NCBI GenBank assembly: GCA_937958345.1 | Contig: CALGNW010000285.1 | Span: forward strand, 1 to 23,203 | Length of the DNA: 23,203 nucleotides | DNA from: an uncultured Neomegalonema sp. | GTDB taxonomy: Bacteria; Pseudomonadota; Alphaproteobacteria; Rhodobacterales; Rhodobacteraceae | Direction: 5' to 3' | In this document: piece by piece, positions 14,375 to 21,916 of the stretch | Numbering within the stretch: the first letter of the stretch is position 1 | Layout of the letters: each line of letters begins with the position of its first letter | The notes under the pieces: generated by a model | Told to the model about the DNA's origin: nothing | Seen by the model: the letters and a program-made list of their open reading frames with translations, nothing else | Databases searched by the model: none | Program-made: the position numbers and the translations under genes

Positions 14375-15550
14375 TCAGACCGCGATTGACCGTTCGAGAT
14401 GCTCGCTGAGCGGAAACGCCATCCAAAACGTCGCGCCCTCGCCCATGACCGAGTCAACGCCGATTTCACCGCCCATAGACGAAACGACATCGCGGGCGAT
14501 TGCCAGTCCGACACCGACGCCCTCAAGCGAGCTGTCCGAGGGCTCCATGCGCTCGAAGCGTTCAAACAGCGTATCGTGAAGGTCTTCAGGAATGCCGGGG
14601 CCGTTATCGATCACCTTCAACAACAACCGGCCACACCGGCCCTGCCGCGCCGTCACGCGAACCGTGCTGCCTGATGGCGATGATTTAATCGCGTTGGAGA
14701 CAAGGTAAACGAGGATTTTGACGATTTTTTCGCGGTCCGCGTTCAGTTGTGCGAGGGCCATGTCCGCGCCGTCGAACACCACGCTATGGCCCGAATCCCG
14801 CGCCTCCGCCTTTGTCAGTGATCTGAGATCATCGAGCAACACGCCGACCTCAATCGGTTCCGTCGTGCAGACGTCGGTGCCGACTTCGAGCTGGGCGAGG
14901 CTGAAGATATCCTCGATGAGAGACAGTAGGTGCGCGCCCGCGCCCTCGATATCGGTCGCGTATCCGCCCACCGTCTGATCGACTTTGCCCTGCTGTTCGA
15001 GCATTTTGATAACCTGACTGAACCCGATGATCGCGTTCAGCGGCGTACGCAGTTCGTGATTCATGTTCGCAAGGAAGACATCCTTGAGACGGCTGGCGCT
15101 TTTCGCATCGCGCAATGCCCGCCCCAGACGGACGTGCATGGCCCGCTCGTCCGAGATATCCTTGAGCGTACCGATGAGCGAGGCGGGCTGACCCGCATCG
15201 TCCAGACGGACTTCGCCATTAACCGCAACCCAGCGTATCTGTTTGCCCACTGTCAGCAAGCGGGCCTCGAACGAAAACGGTTCGGCATTTTCCGAGGCTG
15301 ACCAGACGGTATCGCGGACAAAGGCCCGGTCGTCAGGGTGATACCATTCGGTGCATTCGCGGATACTGCTAGGACGATAGTGCGGTGGCAAGCCATGCGC
15401 CTGACAAACTTCGTCCGAAAAGAAAACGACCTCGGTCTGAAGATCAATGTGCCAATACCCGACCTTGCTGAATTTTTCGACGACATCGAGAAAGTCAGTC
15501 TGGTTCTTGGGATCCGGTCTCTTCCCGACTGATTGACCGAAGGTTCTCAC
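14375..15550 (-). CDS. Soluble PAS-domain sensor histidine kinase
   Basis: This 391-aa kinase has no membrane segment, so it senses a cytoplasmic signal. A PAS domain spans about residues 20-140 (FSKVGYWHIDLQTEVVFFSDEVCQAHGL, then VNGEVRLDDAGQPASLIGTLKDISDERA, with a PAC-like end). The HisKA helix carries the phosphoacceptor H165 in NMNHELRTPLNAIIGFSQVI. The ATPase domain shows the N box VYLVSNAIKSSPSG, the G1 box DNGPGIPEDL, the F box LFERFERMEPSDSSLEGVGVGLAIA (with G2), and a final GEGATFWMAFPL. The start is GTG 15550 with GGATGATAC upstream; no later ATG would keep the PAS domain. No response regulator lies next to it, so it is an orphan kinase. Confidence 0.92.
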   Translation of the reverse strand: MRTFGQSVGKRPDPKNQTDFLDVVEKFSKVGYWHIDLQTEVVFFSDEVCQAHGLPPHYRPSSIRECTEWYHPDDRAFVRDTVWSASENAEPFSFEARLLTVGKQIRWVAVNGEVRLDDAGQPASLIGTLKDISDERAMHVRLGRALRDAKSASRLKDVFLANMNHELRTPLNAIIGFSQVIKMLEQQGKVDQTVGGYATDIEGAGAHLLSLIEDIFSLAQLEVGTDVCTTEPIEVGVLLDDLRSLTKAEARDSGHSVVFDGADMALAQLNADREKIVKILVYLVSNAIKSSPSGSTVRVTARQGRCGRLLLKVIDNGPGIPEDLHDTLFERFERMEPSDSSLEGVGVGLAIARDVVSSMGGEIGVDSVMGEGATFWMAFPLSEHLERSIAV

Positions 15551-15744
15551 GTATCATCCAAACAAAAATGGTTGCCTTAGCTAGAAACTGGCCTGAGTGT
15601 ATTAATGTAGGGTAATCGCGCAAAACGTGAGTTTATAAAATTTTACGCACCTCGTCCGGCTTGCGGCGGGTGCTCATTTGCCAATCCCGTGATAGGTCAT
15701 TGCACCGCGTTGCCCTGACAGGGTTTCATGTGCAATCTGCACCC

Positions 15745-17730
15745 ATGATAAATGAACTCGGACATTACGCGCTTATTCTGGCGTTTGCCGTCAGCATCGC
15801 GCAATCGATCATCCCGATGTGGGGGGCCTATAAGGGCTATGCCGAACCGATGCGGTTCGCGCAACCCGCCGCCATAACGGCGTTTTTAATGGTCGGGCTG
15901 GCCTTTGCCGCCCTGACATACGCCTTTATAAACTCGGATTTCTCTAACCGGGTGGTCGCGGCGAATTCGCACAGCCTGAAGCCGATGCTGTATAAAATTT
16001 CGGGTGTTTGGGGAAACCATGAAGGGTCGATGCTGTTATGGGTGCTGATCCTGACGCTGTTCGGTGGTCTGGTCGCAGCACTCGGTAACGCGATCCCGCC
16101 TGAACTAAAGGCGCGGACCCTGTCAATTCAGGGCATGGTCGGTGTCGCATTTCTCGCGTTCATTCTGTTCACGTCCAATCCGTTCGACCGTCTGCCCTTT
16201 CCGCCCGAAGACGGCAGCGGCCTGAACCCGCTGCTGCAAGACCCCGGACTGGCGTTTCATCCGCCGTTTTTGTATTTGGGATATGTCGGTCTTTCGATGC
16301 CGTTCAGCTTTGCGGTTGCCGCGCTGATCGAAGGGCGCGTTGATGCGGGTTGGGCGCGCTGGGTCCGGCCCTGGGCACTGGCGGCTTGGGCCGCGCTGAC
16401 CATCGGCATCGCGCTTGGCAGTTATTGGGCCTATTACGAGCTTGGCTGGGGCGGATGGTGGTTCTGGGACCCCGTTGAAAATGCCAGCTTTATGCCTTGG
16501 CTGGTTGCGACGGCTTTGCTGCATTCTGTGATCGTTGTTGAAAAGCGCGGCACGCTGCAAAGCTGGACAATTTTGCTGGCGATCATCGGCTTTTCGCTGT
16601 CACTGGTCGGCACGTTCATCGTGCGGTCCGGCATTATCACCAGCGTTCACGCCTTTGCCAACGATCCCGAGCGTGGTGTGTTCATCCTCGCAATGCTGGG
16701 GGTCGCCGTTGGCGGCTCGCTGATCCTCTATACATGGCGTGCGCCGCAACTGCGCAGCGATGCGGTCTTTGCCGTCATGAGCCGTGAAAGCGCGCTTGTG
16801 TTGAACAATCTGCTGATGAGCGTGTCCTGTGCCGTCGTCTTTATCGGAACACTCTATCCGTTGCTGGTCGAGCTTGCGACCGGCGGAGAAAGCAAAATCA
16901 GTGTCGGTGCGCCGTTCTTCGACCTCGCCTTTGCCCCCTTGATGGTGCTGGTACTCCTGGTCATGCCTATCGGCGCGGCATTGCCGTGGAAGCGCGGCGA
17001 CCTTCCGAAGGCCATGACCCGCATCTGGCCCGCCGTGCTGTTGGCCTTTTGCGTCGGGGCGGTCTTTGCCATGCTGCGCTGGGGCGGGCCGGTGCTTGCG
17101 CCCTTTGCGATCATGTTGTCATTCTGGGCGATCTTCGGTGTTCTGGCGGATTTGGGCGAACGGGTAAAACTGGGCCGTGCGCCATTCAGCGAAAGCCTGC
17201 GCCGTCTGGTCAACCTGCCCCGGTCCGCATGGGGCCAAGCGGTTGCCCATATCGGGTTCGGCACGACAGCGTTCGGAGTTGCGGCCATTACGGCATGGGC
17301 ATCCGAGGATATCCGCACCGCCAATGCGGGCGATATGATCCCGATTTCGACCTACGAAATCCGCTTTGACGGTGTCGAGCGCGAGCGCGGCCCGAACTTT
17401 CGCGTTGATGTCGGGCGGTTCACGATTTTCGAGAACGGCAAAGAGGTCGGCTCGATTGCATCCGAGAAACGGTTCTATCCGGTACAGCGCGCCAACACGA
17501 CCGAGGCCGGTATCCGCGCCAGCCTGATCGAGGACGTCTATGTCTCGCTGGGCGACAAGCAAACCGACGGGTCCTGGGCTGTGCGCAGTTATGTGAAGCC
17601 TTATGCAAACTGGATCTGGCTGGGCGCGCTTATAATGACGCTTGGCGGTCTGCTGAGTTTGAGCGACCGTCGCCACCGCGTCGGAGCGCCGACGCGCGCC
17701 CGAAAACAAAAGGTGGTGGCGGCGGAATGA
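15745..17730 (+). CDS. ccmF: Cytochrome c heme lyase subunit CcmF
   Basis: This 661-aa inner-membrane protein of System I cytochrome c maturation takes heme from CcmE and attaches it to apocytochrome c together with CcmH and CcmI. Many membrane helices are visible. The heme-handling WWD domain reads GWGGWWFWDPVENASFMPWL (about residues 234-253). The HEGSMLLWVLILTLFG and DPGLAFHPPFLYLGYVG blocks are also diagnostic, and a periplasmic loop lies near the C-terminus (EIRFDGVERERGPNFRVDVGRFTIF). I chose ATG 15745 (MINELGHYALILAF) as the family-like start, although no good Shine-Dalgarno sequence precedes it. The 28-residue upstream extension in frame looks non-coding. The stop overlaps the ccmH start by 4 bp. 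ccmE is not upstream. Confidence 0.95.
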   Translation: MINELGHYALILAFAVSIAQSIIPMWGAYKGYAEPMRFAQPAAITAFLMVGLAFAALTYAFINSDFSNRVVAANSHSLKPMLYKISGVWGNHEGSMLLWVLILTLFGGLVAALGNAIPPELKARTLSIQGMVGVAFLAFILFTSNPFDRLPFPPEDGSGLNPLLQDPGLAFHPPFLYLGYVGLSMPFSFAVAALIEGRVDAGWARWVRPWALAAWAALTIGIALGSYWAYYELGWGGWWFWDPVENASFMPWLVATALLHSVIVVEKRGTLQSWTILLAIIGFSLSLVGTFIVRSGIITSVHAFANDPERGVFILAMLGVAVGGSLILYTWRAPQLRSDAVFAVMSRESALVLNNLLMSVSCAVVFIGTLYPLLVELATGGESKISVGAPFFDLAFAPLMVLVLLVMPIGAALPWKRGDLPKAMTRIWPAVLLAFCVGAVFAMLRWGGPVLAPFAIMLSFWAIFGVLADLGERVKLGRAPFSESLRRLVNLPRSAWGQAVAHIGFGTTAFGVAAITAWASEDIRTANAGDMIPISTYEIRFDGVERERGPNFRVDVGRFTIFENGKEVGSIASEKRFYPVQRANTTEAGIRASLIEDVYVSLGDKQTDGSWAVRSYVKPYANWIWLGALIMTLGGLLSLSDRRHRVGAPTRARKQKVVAAE

Positions 17731-18224
17731 GGGCAATTTCAAACCGGACCGCAGCCAAAACGGCGCTTTGGGTCGTATGCGCGGCGTTGATGTTCACGCC
17801 TGCGCAGGCGGTCGAGCCGAGCGAAATCCTTGATGACCCGGTTCTGGAATCGCGGGCACGGGAACTGTCAAAAGGACTGCGGTGTCTTGTTTGCCGGAAC
17901 CAAAGCATCGACGATTCCGATGCCAGCCTTGCCAAAGACTTGCGCGTTGTCGTGCGCGAGCGACTGGTTGCCGGAGACAGCGACGAGGCCGTTCTGGATT
18001 TCGTCGTCGACCGCTATGGCGAATACGTCCTGCTGAAACCGCCCTTCACTATGGGCAATGCGTTGCTGTATCTCGGCGGGCCGTTGTTGTTGCTGGTCGG
18101 GGGAGTCGGGTTTTGGCGGCTGACAAGGCGGCCCGCTGACGGGGTACAAACCGCCACAGCGCCGGCGCCGCTGAGCGAAGACGAGCGCCGCAAGCTGGAA
18201 ACACTGATCGGGAAAAACGACTGA
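17727..18224 (+). CDS. ccmH: Cytochrome c maturation thiol oxidoreductase CcmH (CcmL/Ccl2 type)
   Basis: This 165-aa protein has a signal peptide (to about PAQA, residue 28), then the periplasmic domain with LRCLVCRNQSIDDSDASLAKDLR, holding the redox pair C53 and C56. A C-terminal membrane helix follows (NALLYLGGPLLLLVGGVGFW). It keeps the CXXCH cysteines of apocytochrome c reduced for heme attachment by CcmF. RYGEYVLLKPPF before the membrane helix is also typical. The length fits the short CcmH form without a CcmI fusion. It overlaps ccmF by ATGA and its stop shares a base with the next start. Confidence 0.95.
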   Translation: MRAISNRTAAKTALWVVCAALMFTPAQAVEPSEILDDPVLESRARELSKGLRCLVCRNQSIDDSDASLAKDLRVVVRERLVAGDSDEAVLDFVVDRYGEYVLLKPPFTMGNALLYLGGPLLLLVGGVGFWRLTRRPADGVQTATAPAPLSEDERRKLETLIGKND

Positions 18225-18811
18225 TGCTGCGTGCCTTGGTTCTGGCCGCGGTACTGACGCCCGCTGCTGTCAGTACCGATGACGGGGAACAGGTGCAGGC
18301 CATCGTTCTTGCCGAAGGCGATGTGCTTTGCATCGGGTATGATCGGGCAAGCGAGACTTGCCTTGTCAAACAGACCGTCAGCGCACGGCAGGACAAGGAC
18401 ATCACCGTTCTGGAGGAGATGATCCTTTCGGATTTCGGCAACGACCTGAGGCTGACGACGCTGTCAAAAAGCACCCGCGAGGGCACGCGCTATTGTCTGA
18501 TAAAAGATTCGATGCGGGCGACGGTCGTGCCGGAAATTCACCACGCCGCGCCATCATTGACCGCGGCAACCATCGCCGGTCTGAACCGATACGCGCAGGC
18601 GGAATTTTGCGTCGAACACCGGCCCTGCGAGGGCGGGCATGTTGCGGCGGCCTATGCGGGGGACGCACGCTTTGCGGACGAGGACACGCGCTATACTTTA
18701 CTAAAAGCCGATGACCCGCGCCTGCACGCACTCGACTTGCGGGTGATGCAGATTTCGGAACTGGATGAGGTTAAGGGCTTTGCGCCCGTTTCCTGTTTGC
18801 CGGTGCAATAA
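18224..18811 (+). CDS. Secreted six-cysteine protein coupled to ccmH, unknown
   Basis: I do not recognise this 195-aa protein. A short hydrophobic N-terminus (MLRALVLAAVLTPAAVS) looks like a signal peptide, so it is probably periplasmic. It has six cysteines: VLCIGYD, ETCLVK, RYCLIK, EFCVEHRPCEGG (two) and VSCLPVQ. The even number and envelope location suggest disulfides. It contains no CXXC or CXXCH motif and no membrane helix beyond the N-terminus. The start ATG shares a base with the ccmH stop (TGATG), so its translation is likely coupled to cytochrome c maturation genes. A 10-bp inverted repeat lies inside its signal peptide codons (18249-18278). A role in cytochrome c maturation is only suggested by position. 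Confidence 0.75.
   Translation: MLRALVLAAVLTPAAVSTDDGEQVQAIVLAEGDVLCIGYDRASETCLVKQTVSARQDKDITVLEEMILSDFGNDLRLTTLSKSTREGTRYCLIKDSMRATVVPEIHHAAPSLTAATIAGLNRYAQAEFCVEHRPCEGGHVAAAYAGDARFADEDTRYTLLKADDPRLHALDLRVMQISELDEVKGFAPVSCLPVQ
18249..18278. repeat. Perfect 10-bp inverted repeat inside the six-cysteine gene
   Basis: CGGTACTGAC (18249-18258) and GTCAGTACCG (18269-18278) flank a 10-nt loop, 25 nt after the start codon. In mRNA it would form a strong hairpin close to the ribosome binding region. Confidence 0.5.
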
Positions 18812-18812
18812 A

Positions 18813-18843
18813 ACGGCCCGGGCATATGCGATGACCGGGCCGT
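18813..18843. terminator. Hairpin terminator between the ccm operon and ald
   Basis: A 9-bp GC stem (ACGGCCCGG at 18813-18821, CCGGGCCGT at 18835-18843) has a 13-nt loop containing GCATATGC. It lies directly after the TAA of the six-cysteine gene and before the convergent ald stop at 18861. Short A-runs flank it on the plus strand; on the minus strand it is followed by TTTTATTG, which favours termination of ald. Confidence 0.7.
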
Positions 18844-18860
18844 GAAATCATGCCGAGGCT

Positions 18861-19976
18861 TCAGACCAGCGCATCTTTGGTCGGAACATAGGTATAGCCC
18901 AGATCATGCGCGACCGCCTCGTATGTCACCTTGCCATTCCAGACATTCAGGCCATTGGCGAGGTGTTCGTCATCCGACAGGGCCGCTTTCCAACCCTTGT
19001 CAGCCAGTGCGAGCGCATGCGGCAACGTCACGTTATTCAGCGCATAGGTGGACGTGCGCGCGACACCGCCGGGCATGTTGGCAACGCAATAATGAACGAT
19101 GTCGTCAACGACATAGGTTGGCTCGGCATGGGTGGTTGCCTTTGACGTTTCGAAACAGCCGCCCTGATCAATCGCAACATCAACCAGAACCGAGCCTTTT
19201 TTCATCGAGCCGAGCATGGCGCGCGTCACGAGTTTTGGCGCGGCTGCACCGGGGATCAGAACGGCGCCGATCACCAAATCGGCCTCGGCAACGCTTTCCT
19301 CAAGGTTGGCCTTGTTTGAAAAGCGGGTTTTGGCACCGGCTTCGAAATGGATCGACAGTTTTTCCAGAACTTCGGGGCTGCGGTCCAGAATGGTCACATC
19401 CGCACCAAGGCCCACCGCCATCTGCGCAGCATTGAAACCAACAACGCCGCCGCCGATGACAGCGACTTTACCCGGCATGACGCCCGGTACGCCGCCGAGC
19501 AAAACGCCGCGTCCGCCCTGCGCCTTTTCGAGACAATGCGCGCCCGCCTGAATCGACATACGGCCCGCAACCTGACTCATCGGTTTCAGCAACGGCAAGC
19601 CGCCGCTGCGATCTGTGACGGTTTCGTACGCGATGCAGGTCGCGCCCGAGGCAACAAGATCTTTTGTCTGTTCGGGGTCCGGGGCGAGGTGGAGGTAGGT
19701 ATAAAGGATCTGGCCCTCGCGCAGCATCTTGCGCTCGTTAGCCTGCGGTTCCTTGACCTTTACGATCATGTCCGCGCGCTGGAAAATCTCGGCAGCATCC
19801 GAAACCATCTCAGCGCCTGCCGCGATGTAATCTTCATCCGTCGAGCCGATCCCGTCGCCCGCCGTGTTCTGCACAACGACTTTGTGACCGTGGTGAACCG
19901 CCTCGGCGACGCTCTCGGGCGTCATGCCGACGCGGTATTCGTGGTTTTTGATTTCCTTCGGGATACCGATCAGCAT
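18861..19976 (-). CDS. ald: Alanine dehydrogenase
   Basis: This 371-aa NAD-dependent enzyme interconverts L-alanine and pyruvate plus ammonium, and its length is typical. The start MLIGIPKEIKNHEYRVGMTPESV is the family signature. VKVKEPQANERKML contains the substrate lysine and YTYLHLAPDPEQT the catalytic histidine. The nucleotide-binding segment is VAVIGGGVVGFNAAQMAVGLGADVTILDRS, and VDVAIDQGGCFETSKATTH follows. I chose ATG 19976; the frame is open to 20003 but the extra nine residues are not family-like. It is divergent from an Lrp/AsnC regulator, the usual arrangement for Lrp-type control of ald in alphaproteobacteria and mycobacteria. Confidence 0.95.
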   Translation of the reverse strand: MLIGIPKEIKNHEYRVGMTPESVAEAVHHGHKVVVQNTAGDGIGSTDEDYIAAGAEMVSDAAEIFQRADMIVKVKEPQANERKMLREGQILYTYLHLAPDPEQTKDLVASGATCIAYETVTDRSGGLPLLKPMSQVAGRMSIQAGAHCLEKAQGGRGVLLGGVPGVMPGKVAVIGGGVVGFNAAQMAVGLGADVTILDRSPEVLEKLSIHFEAGAKTRFSNKANLEESVAEADLVIGAVLIPGAAAPKLVTRAMLGSMKKGSVLVDVAIDQGGCFETSKATTHAEPTYVVDDIVHYCVANMPGGVARTSTYALNNVTLPHALALADKGWKAALSDDEHLANGLNVWNGKVTYEAVAHDLGYTYVPTKDALV

Positions 19977-19998
19977 GGCGCGATTCCTTGGTTTGAAT

Positions 19999-20114
19999 GA
20001 CAATTTTCCGAATGTAATACGGATACACGCGCATTTCTTCCGAAATACTGCTAAGAAAACGCCCGAATTCTGATATATTTTTATAGATACGGAAAAATAA
20101 AAGGAAATTTTCCG
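19999..20114. promoter_or_regulatory. Divergent ald/lrp control region with repeated ATTTTCCG motifs
   Basis: The 138-bp AT-rich region between ald and the Lrp gene carries several copies of one motif: ATTTTCCG at 20003-20010, ATTTCTTCCG at 20033-20042, the inverted form CGGAAAAAT at 20090-20098, and ATTTTCCG again at 20107-20114, directly before the ATG of the Lrp gene. The spacing (about 30, 57 and 17 bp) and the mixture of direct and inverted copies fit binding of an Lrp octamer. The last copy overlaps the lrp translation start, which suggests autoregulation. Confidence 0.5.
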
Positions 20115-20573
20115 ATGGATTCGATTGATGCAAAGATTCTTACAGCGTTACAGAAAGACGGGCGGGCGTCGGCAGCGGACCTGAGCGAAATCGTCAATCT
20201 GTCACTGTCCGCCGTTCATCGCAGAATAAAGCTGCTGGAGGAAGCCGGTATTATCCGGCGGTATTCGGCGGTTCTGGATCCGAAGGCCCTCGGATATAGC
20301 CACGACTTTTTCGTCGAGATCGCGCTGCAATCGCAGAGCGCCAAAACGATGGAGGCATTCGAAGAGGCCGTGCGCGCCTCGCCGGTGATTGTTGAATGTC
20401 ATTTGCTGACGGGTGCGTTCGACTACCTCATCAGGATCGCAACACGCGGCCCCGAGGATTACGAACGCGTCCACCGCCACGCATTGTCCGCCCTGCCCGG
20501 CGTGATGCGGATGCAATCAAGTCTGGTTCTGAAAACAGTGCGCGCCTGGGAGGGCTATCAGGTCGTCGCCTGA
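20115..20573 (+). CDS. Lrp/AsnC family regulator, probable regulator of ald
   Basis: This 152-aa protein has the usual two domains. The HTH (MDSIDAKILTALQKDGRASAADLSEIVNLSLSAVHRRIKLLEEAGIIRRYSAVLDPKALGY) is followed by the RAM domain (FFVEIALQSQSAKTMEAFEEAVRASPVIVECHLLTGAFDYLIRIATRGPEDYERVHRHAL). The LTGAFDYL turn is where amino acid effectors bind in the family. Its divergent position next to ald, with repeated motifs between them, suggests alanine-responsive control of ald. The start ATG 20115 follows AAAGGA at about 10 nt. The last 16 bp overlap the 3' end of the convergent ATP-grasp gene, so no terminator separates the two. Confidence 0.94.
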   Translation: MDSIDAKILTALQKDGRASAADLSEIVNLSLSAVHRRIKLLEEAGIIRRYSAVLDPKALGYSHDFFVEIALQSQSAKTMEAFEEAVRASPVIVECHLLTGAFDYLIRIATRGPEDYERVHRHALSALPGVMRMQSSLVLKTVRAWEGYQVVA

Positions 20574-21448
20574 CCGGCCAGCAGCCAATCAAGCATTGCG
20601 TCGACAAGCCGGCCTCCGCTGGCCACATCGAAGGCGGCGAACATCGGGTTTGAATTCGTTTCGAGAAAAACAAGCTCTCCGGTGTCTCCGCGCGCTTTGA
20701 AATCAGCGGCGGTGTAGGTCAGGCCGAAGCGGTCGGTCAGCGCCTTTAGCCCCGGCAACAAATGCGCGGGCGGTTCGACCTCGGTGACCTTGGCATCACC
20801 GCCAACGGTGCGATAATCGAGGGCGTCCGCCTCGATCTGAAAGGCGAAAAACCTTTCTCCGACACGGAAAATACGAACCTCGGGCGGGACGAGCTTTTCC
20901 TGAAAGATATATGGGCGCGGCAGGTAACTGTCGCTGACGCGGGCCAAGGCCTCGGCCTCCAGCTCGCGGCACATGTCGCCGCCGCCAACGGGTTTGTAAA
21001 CGACAGGGGCGCGGGTCAGCGCGGATTGCGCAACAGCCACAGATGAGTGCAATGTCGTTTCAGGTACTGACAATCCGGCCTGCCGCGCCCAGACGAGCGC
21101 AAGCGGTTTGTTGACAGCATCCTTCATCGCAAATTCGCGATTGAACAGGCGGATATGCGGGTGCGACCACAGCCACCCGTCGATCAGAATTTTCCAGCTG
21201 CGCGCGTCGTCCCGATCAAGCTGGTTTTTCGTTTGCAGGAACCGGAAGACGTCCTGACGCACAAACGCGCCGGTCGGTTCAATCCGCGCGCCGTCCGAGT
21301 GCAGCGCACCCGATGCGACATCCCATTCCAGCAAAAGCTGGCCGCCGTCCCGATGCAGCAGCGGCGTGAAGGGCAGGCCCCGGACACGCGCCCGATCTAT
21401 CATCCGTCGAAGTTGCGGGTCAGCCTCGCCGCCTGCAATTAACAGCAT
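20558..21448 (-). CDS. ATP-grasp ligase, MvdD/RimK-like, candidate graspetide macrocyclase
   Basis: This 296-aa protein has an N-terminal pre-ATP-grasp region (MLLIAGGEADPQLRRMIDRARVRG) with AFVRQDVF at 61-68. The ATP-grasp fold follows: NREFAMKDAVNKPLALVWARQAGLSVPETTL (103-133), the ATP lysine K152 in VVYKPVGGGDM, the adenine-binding segment FQEKLV (182-187), EVRIFRVGERFFAFQIE (190-206) and the metal ligands D249, E263, N265 and N267 in FLETNSNP. This order matches ligases that make omega-ester or amide cross-links in graspetides. The start ATG shares a base with the stop of the 132-aa gene (TGATG). With the TTxxxxEE protein upstream, I infer that it cyclises that peptide. A RimK-like amino acid ligase role is the main alternative. 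Confidence 0.82.
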   Translation of the reverse strand: MLLIAGGEADPQLRRMIDRARVRGLPFTPLLHRDGGQLLLEWDVASGALHSDGARIEPTGAFVRQDVFRFLQTKNQLDRDDARSWKILIDGWLWSHPHIRLFNREFAMKDAVNKPLALVWARQAGLSVPETTLHSSVAVAQSALTRAPVVYKPVGGGDMCRELEAEALARVSDSYLPRPYIFQEKLVPPEVRIFRVGERFFAFQIEADALDYRTVGGDAKVTEVEPPAHLLPGLKALTDRFGLTYTAADFKARGDTGELVFLETNSNPMFAAFDVASGGRLVDAMLDWLLAGQATT

Positions 21449-21846
21449 CAGCGGCCAACCGTTCCGCGCGCTGTGGCGGCCAGCGCCCTCGCCCGTCCAC
21501 CGATGGCAAAGGGAGCGCGATCATTGGGTTTGCCGACGGGTTCAGCGGGGGCGCTTGGCGCGGGCGGCGGGCTGGCTTGATCGCTGCCGATGATGCCCTG
21601 CTCCCGAAGATAGGCGGAAACAGACCGGATCGCATCGTGATGCGCCGCGAGGGATTCGGGAAAGGCGTCGCGGTTCGCCGCGCCGGGTGCAGTCACCGAA
21701 ACGCGCGCCGCCACCGGCGGGCTGTTCCCTGCTGATGAAAGCGGATCGGACGGACGCCGTGACGGGTCAATCAGGTCAATAATTTCATTGAAGGAGACAG
21801 CGCCCCCTTCGAATGTTTCGTCGTTGCCCTGATCTTTCGCGCGCAT
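21448..21846 (-). CDS. 132-aa unknown protein between precursor and ATP-grasp genes
   Basis: I do not recognise this protein. It has no signal peptide or membrane helix, so it is probably cytoplasmic. The N-terminal third includes SFNEIIDLIDPSRRP, the middle has a helical stretch (AFPESLAAHHDAIRSVSAYLREQGII), and a Pro/Ala-rich linker (SPPPAPSAPAEPVG) leads to a basic tail with PFAIGGRARALAATARGTVG. That tail (118-131) resembles residues 9-21 of the precursor-like protein (RARLAATATGVLG). It has a GGAGG ribosome binding site 6 nt before ATG 21846 and ends overlapping the ATP-grasp start. It may be a partner of the ligase, a second substrate, or a carrier of a recognition sequence; none of these is shown. 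Confidence 0.75.
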   Translation of the reverse strand: MRAKDQGNDETFEGGAVSFNEIIDLIDPSRRPSDPLSSAGNSPPVAARVSVTAPGAANRDAFPESLAAHHDAIRSVSAYLREQGIIGSDQASPPPAPSAPAEPVGKPNDRAPFAIGGRARALAATARGTVGR

Positions 21847-21916
21847 GACCGCCTCCGCCCATCGTCAATAAGGCTAGTGCAATCATGCGGGCAAAGATAG
21901 GCGCGTCATATCAGGC

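Noticed and set aside
15661..15744. N-terminal extension of CcmF from the upstream start at 15661
   Set aside because: The 28 extra residues are basic and not membrane-like. CcmF proteins begin at the MINELGHYAL-type sequence at 15745.
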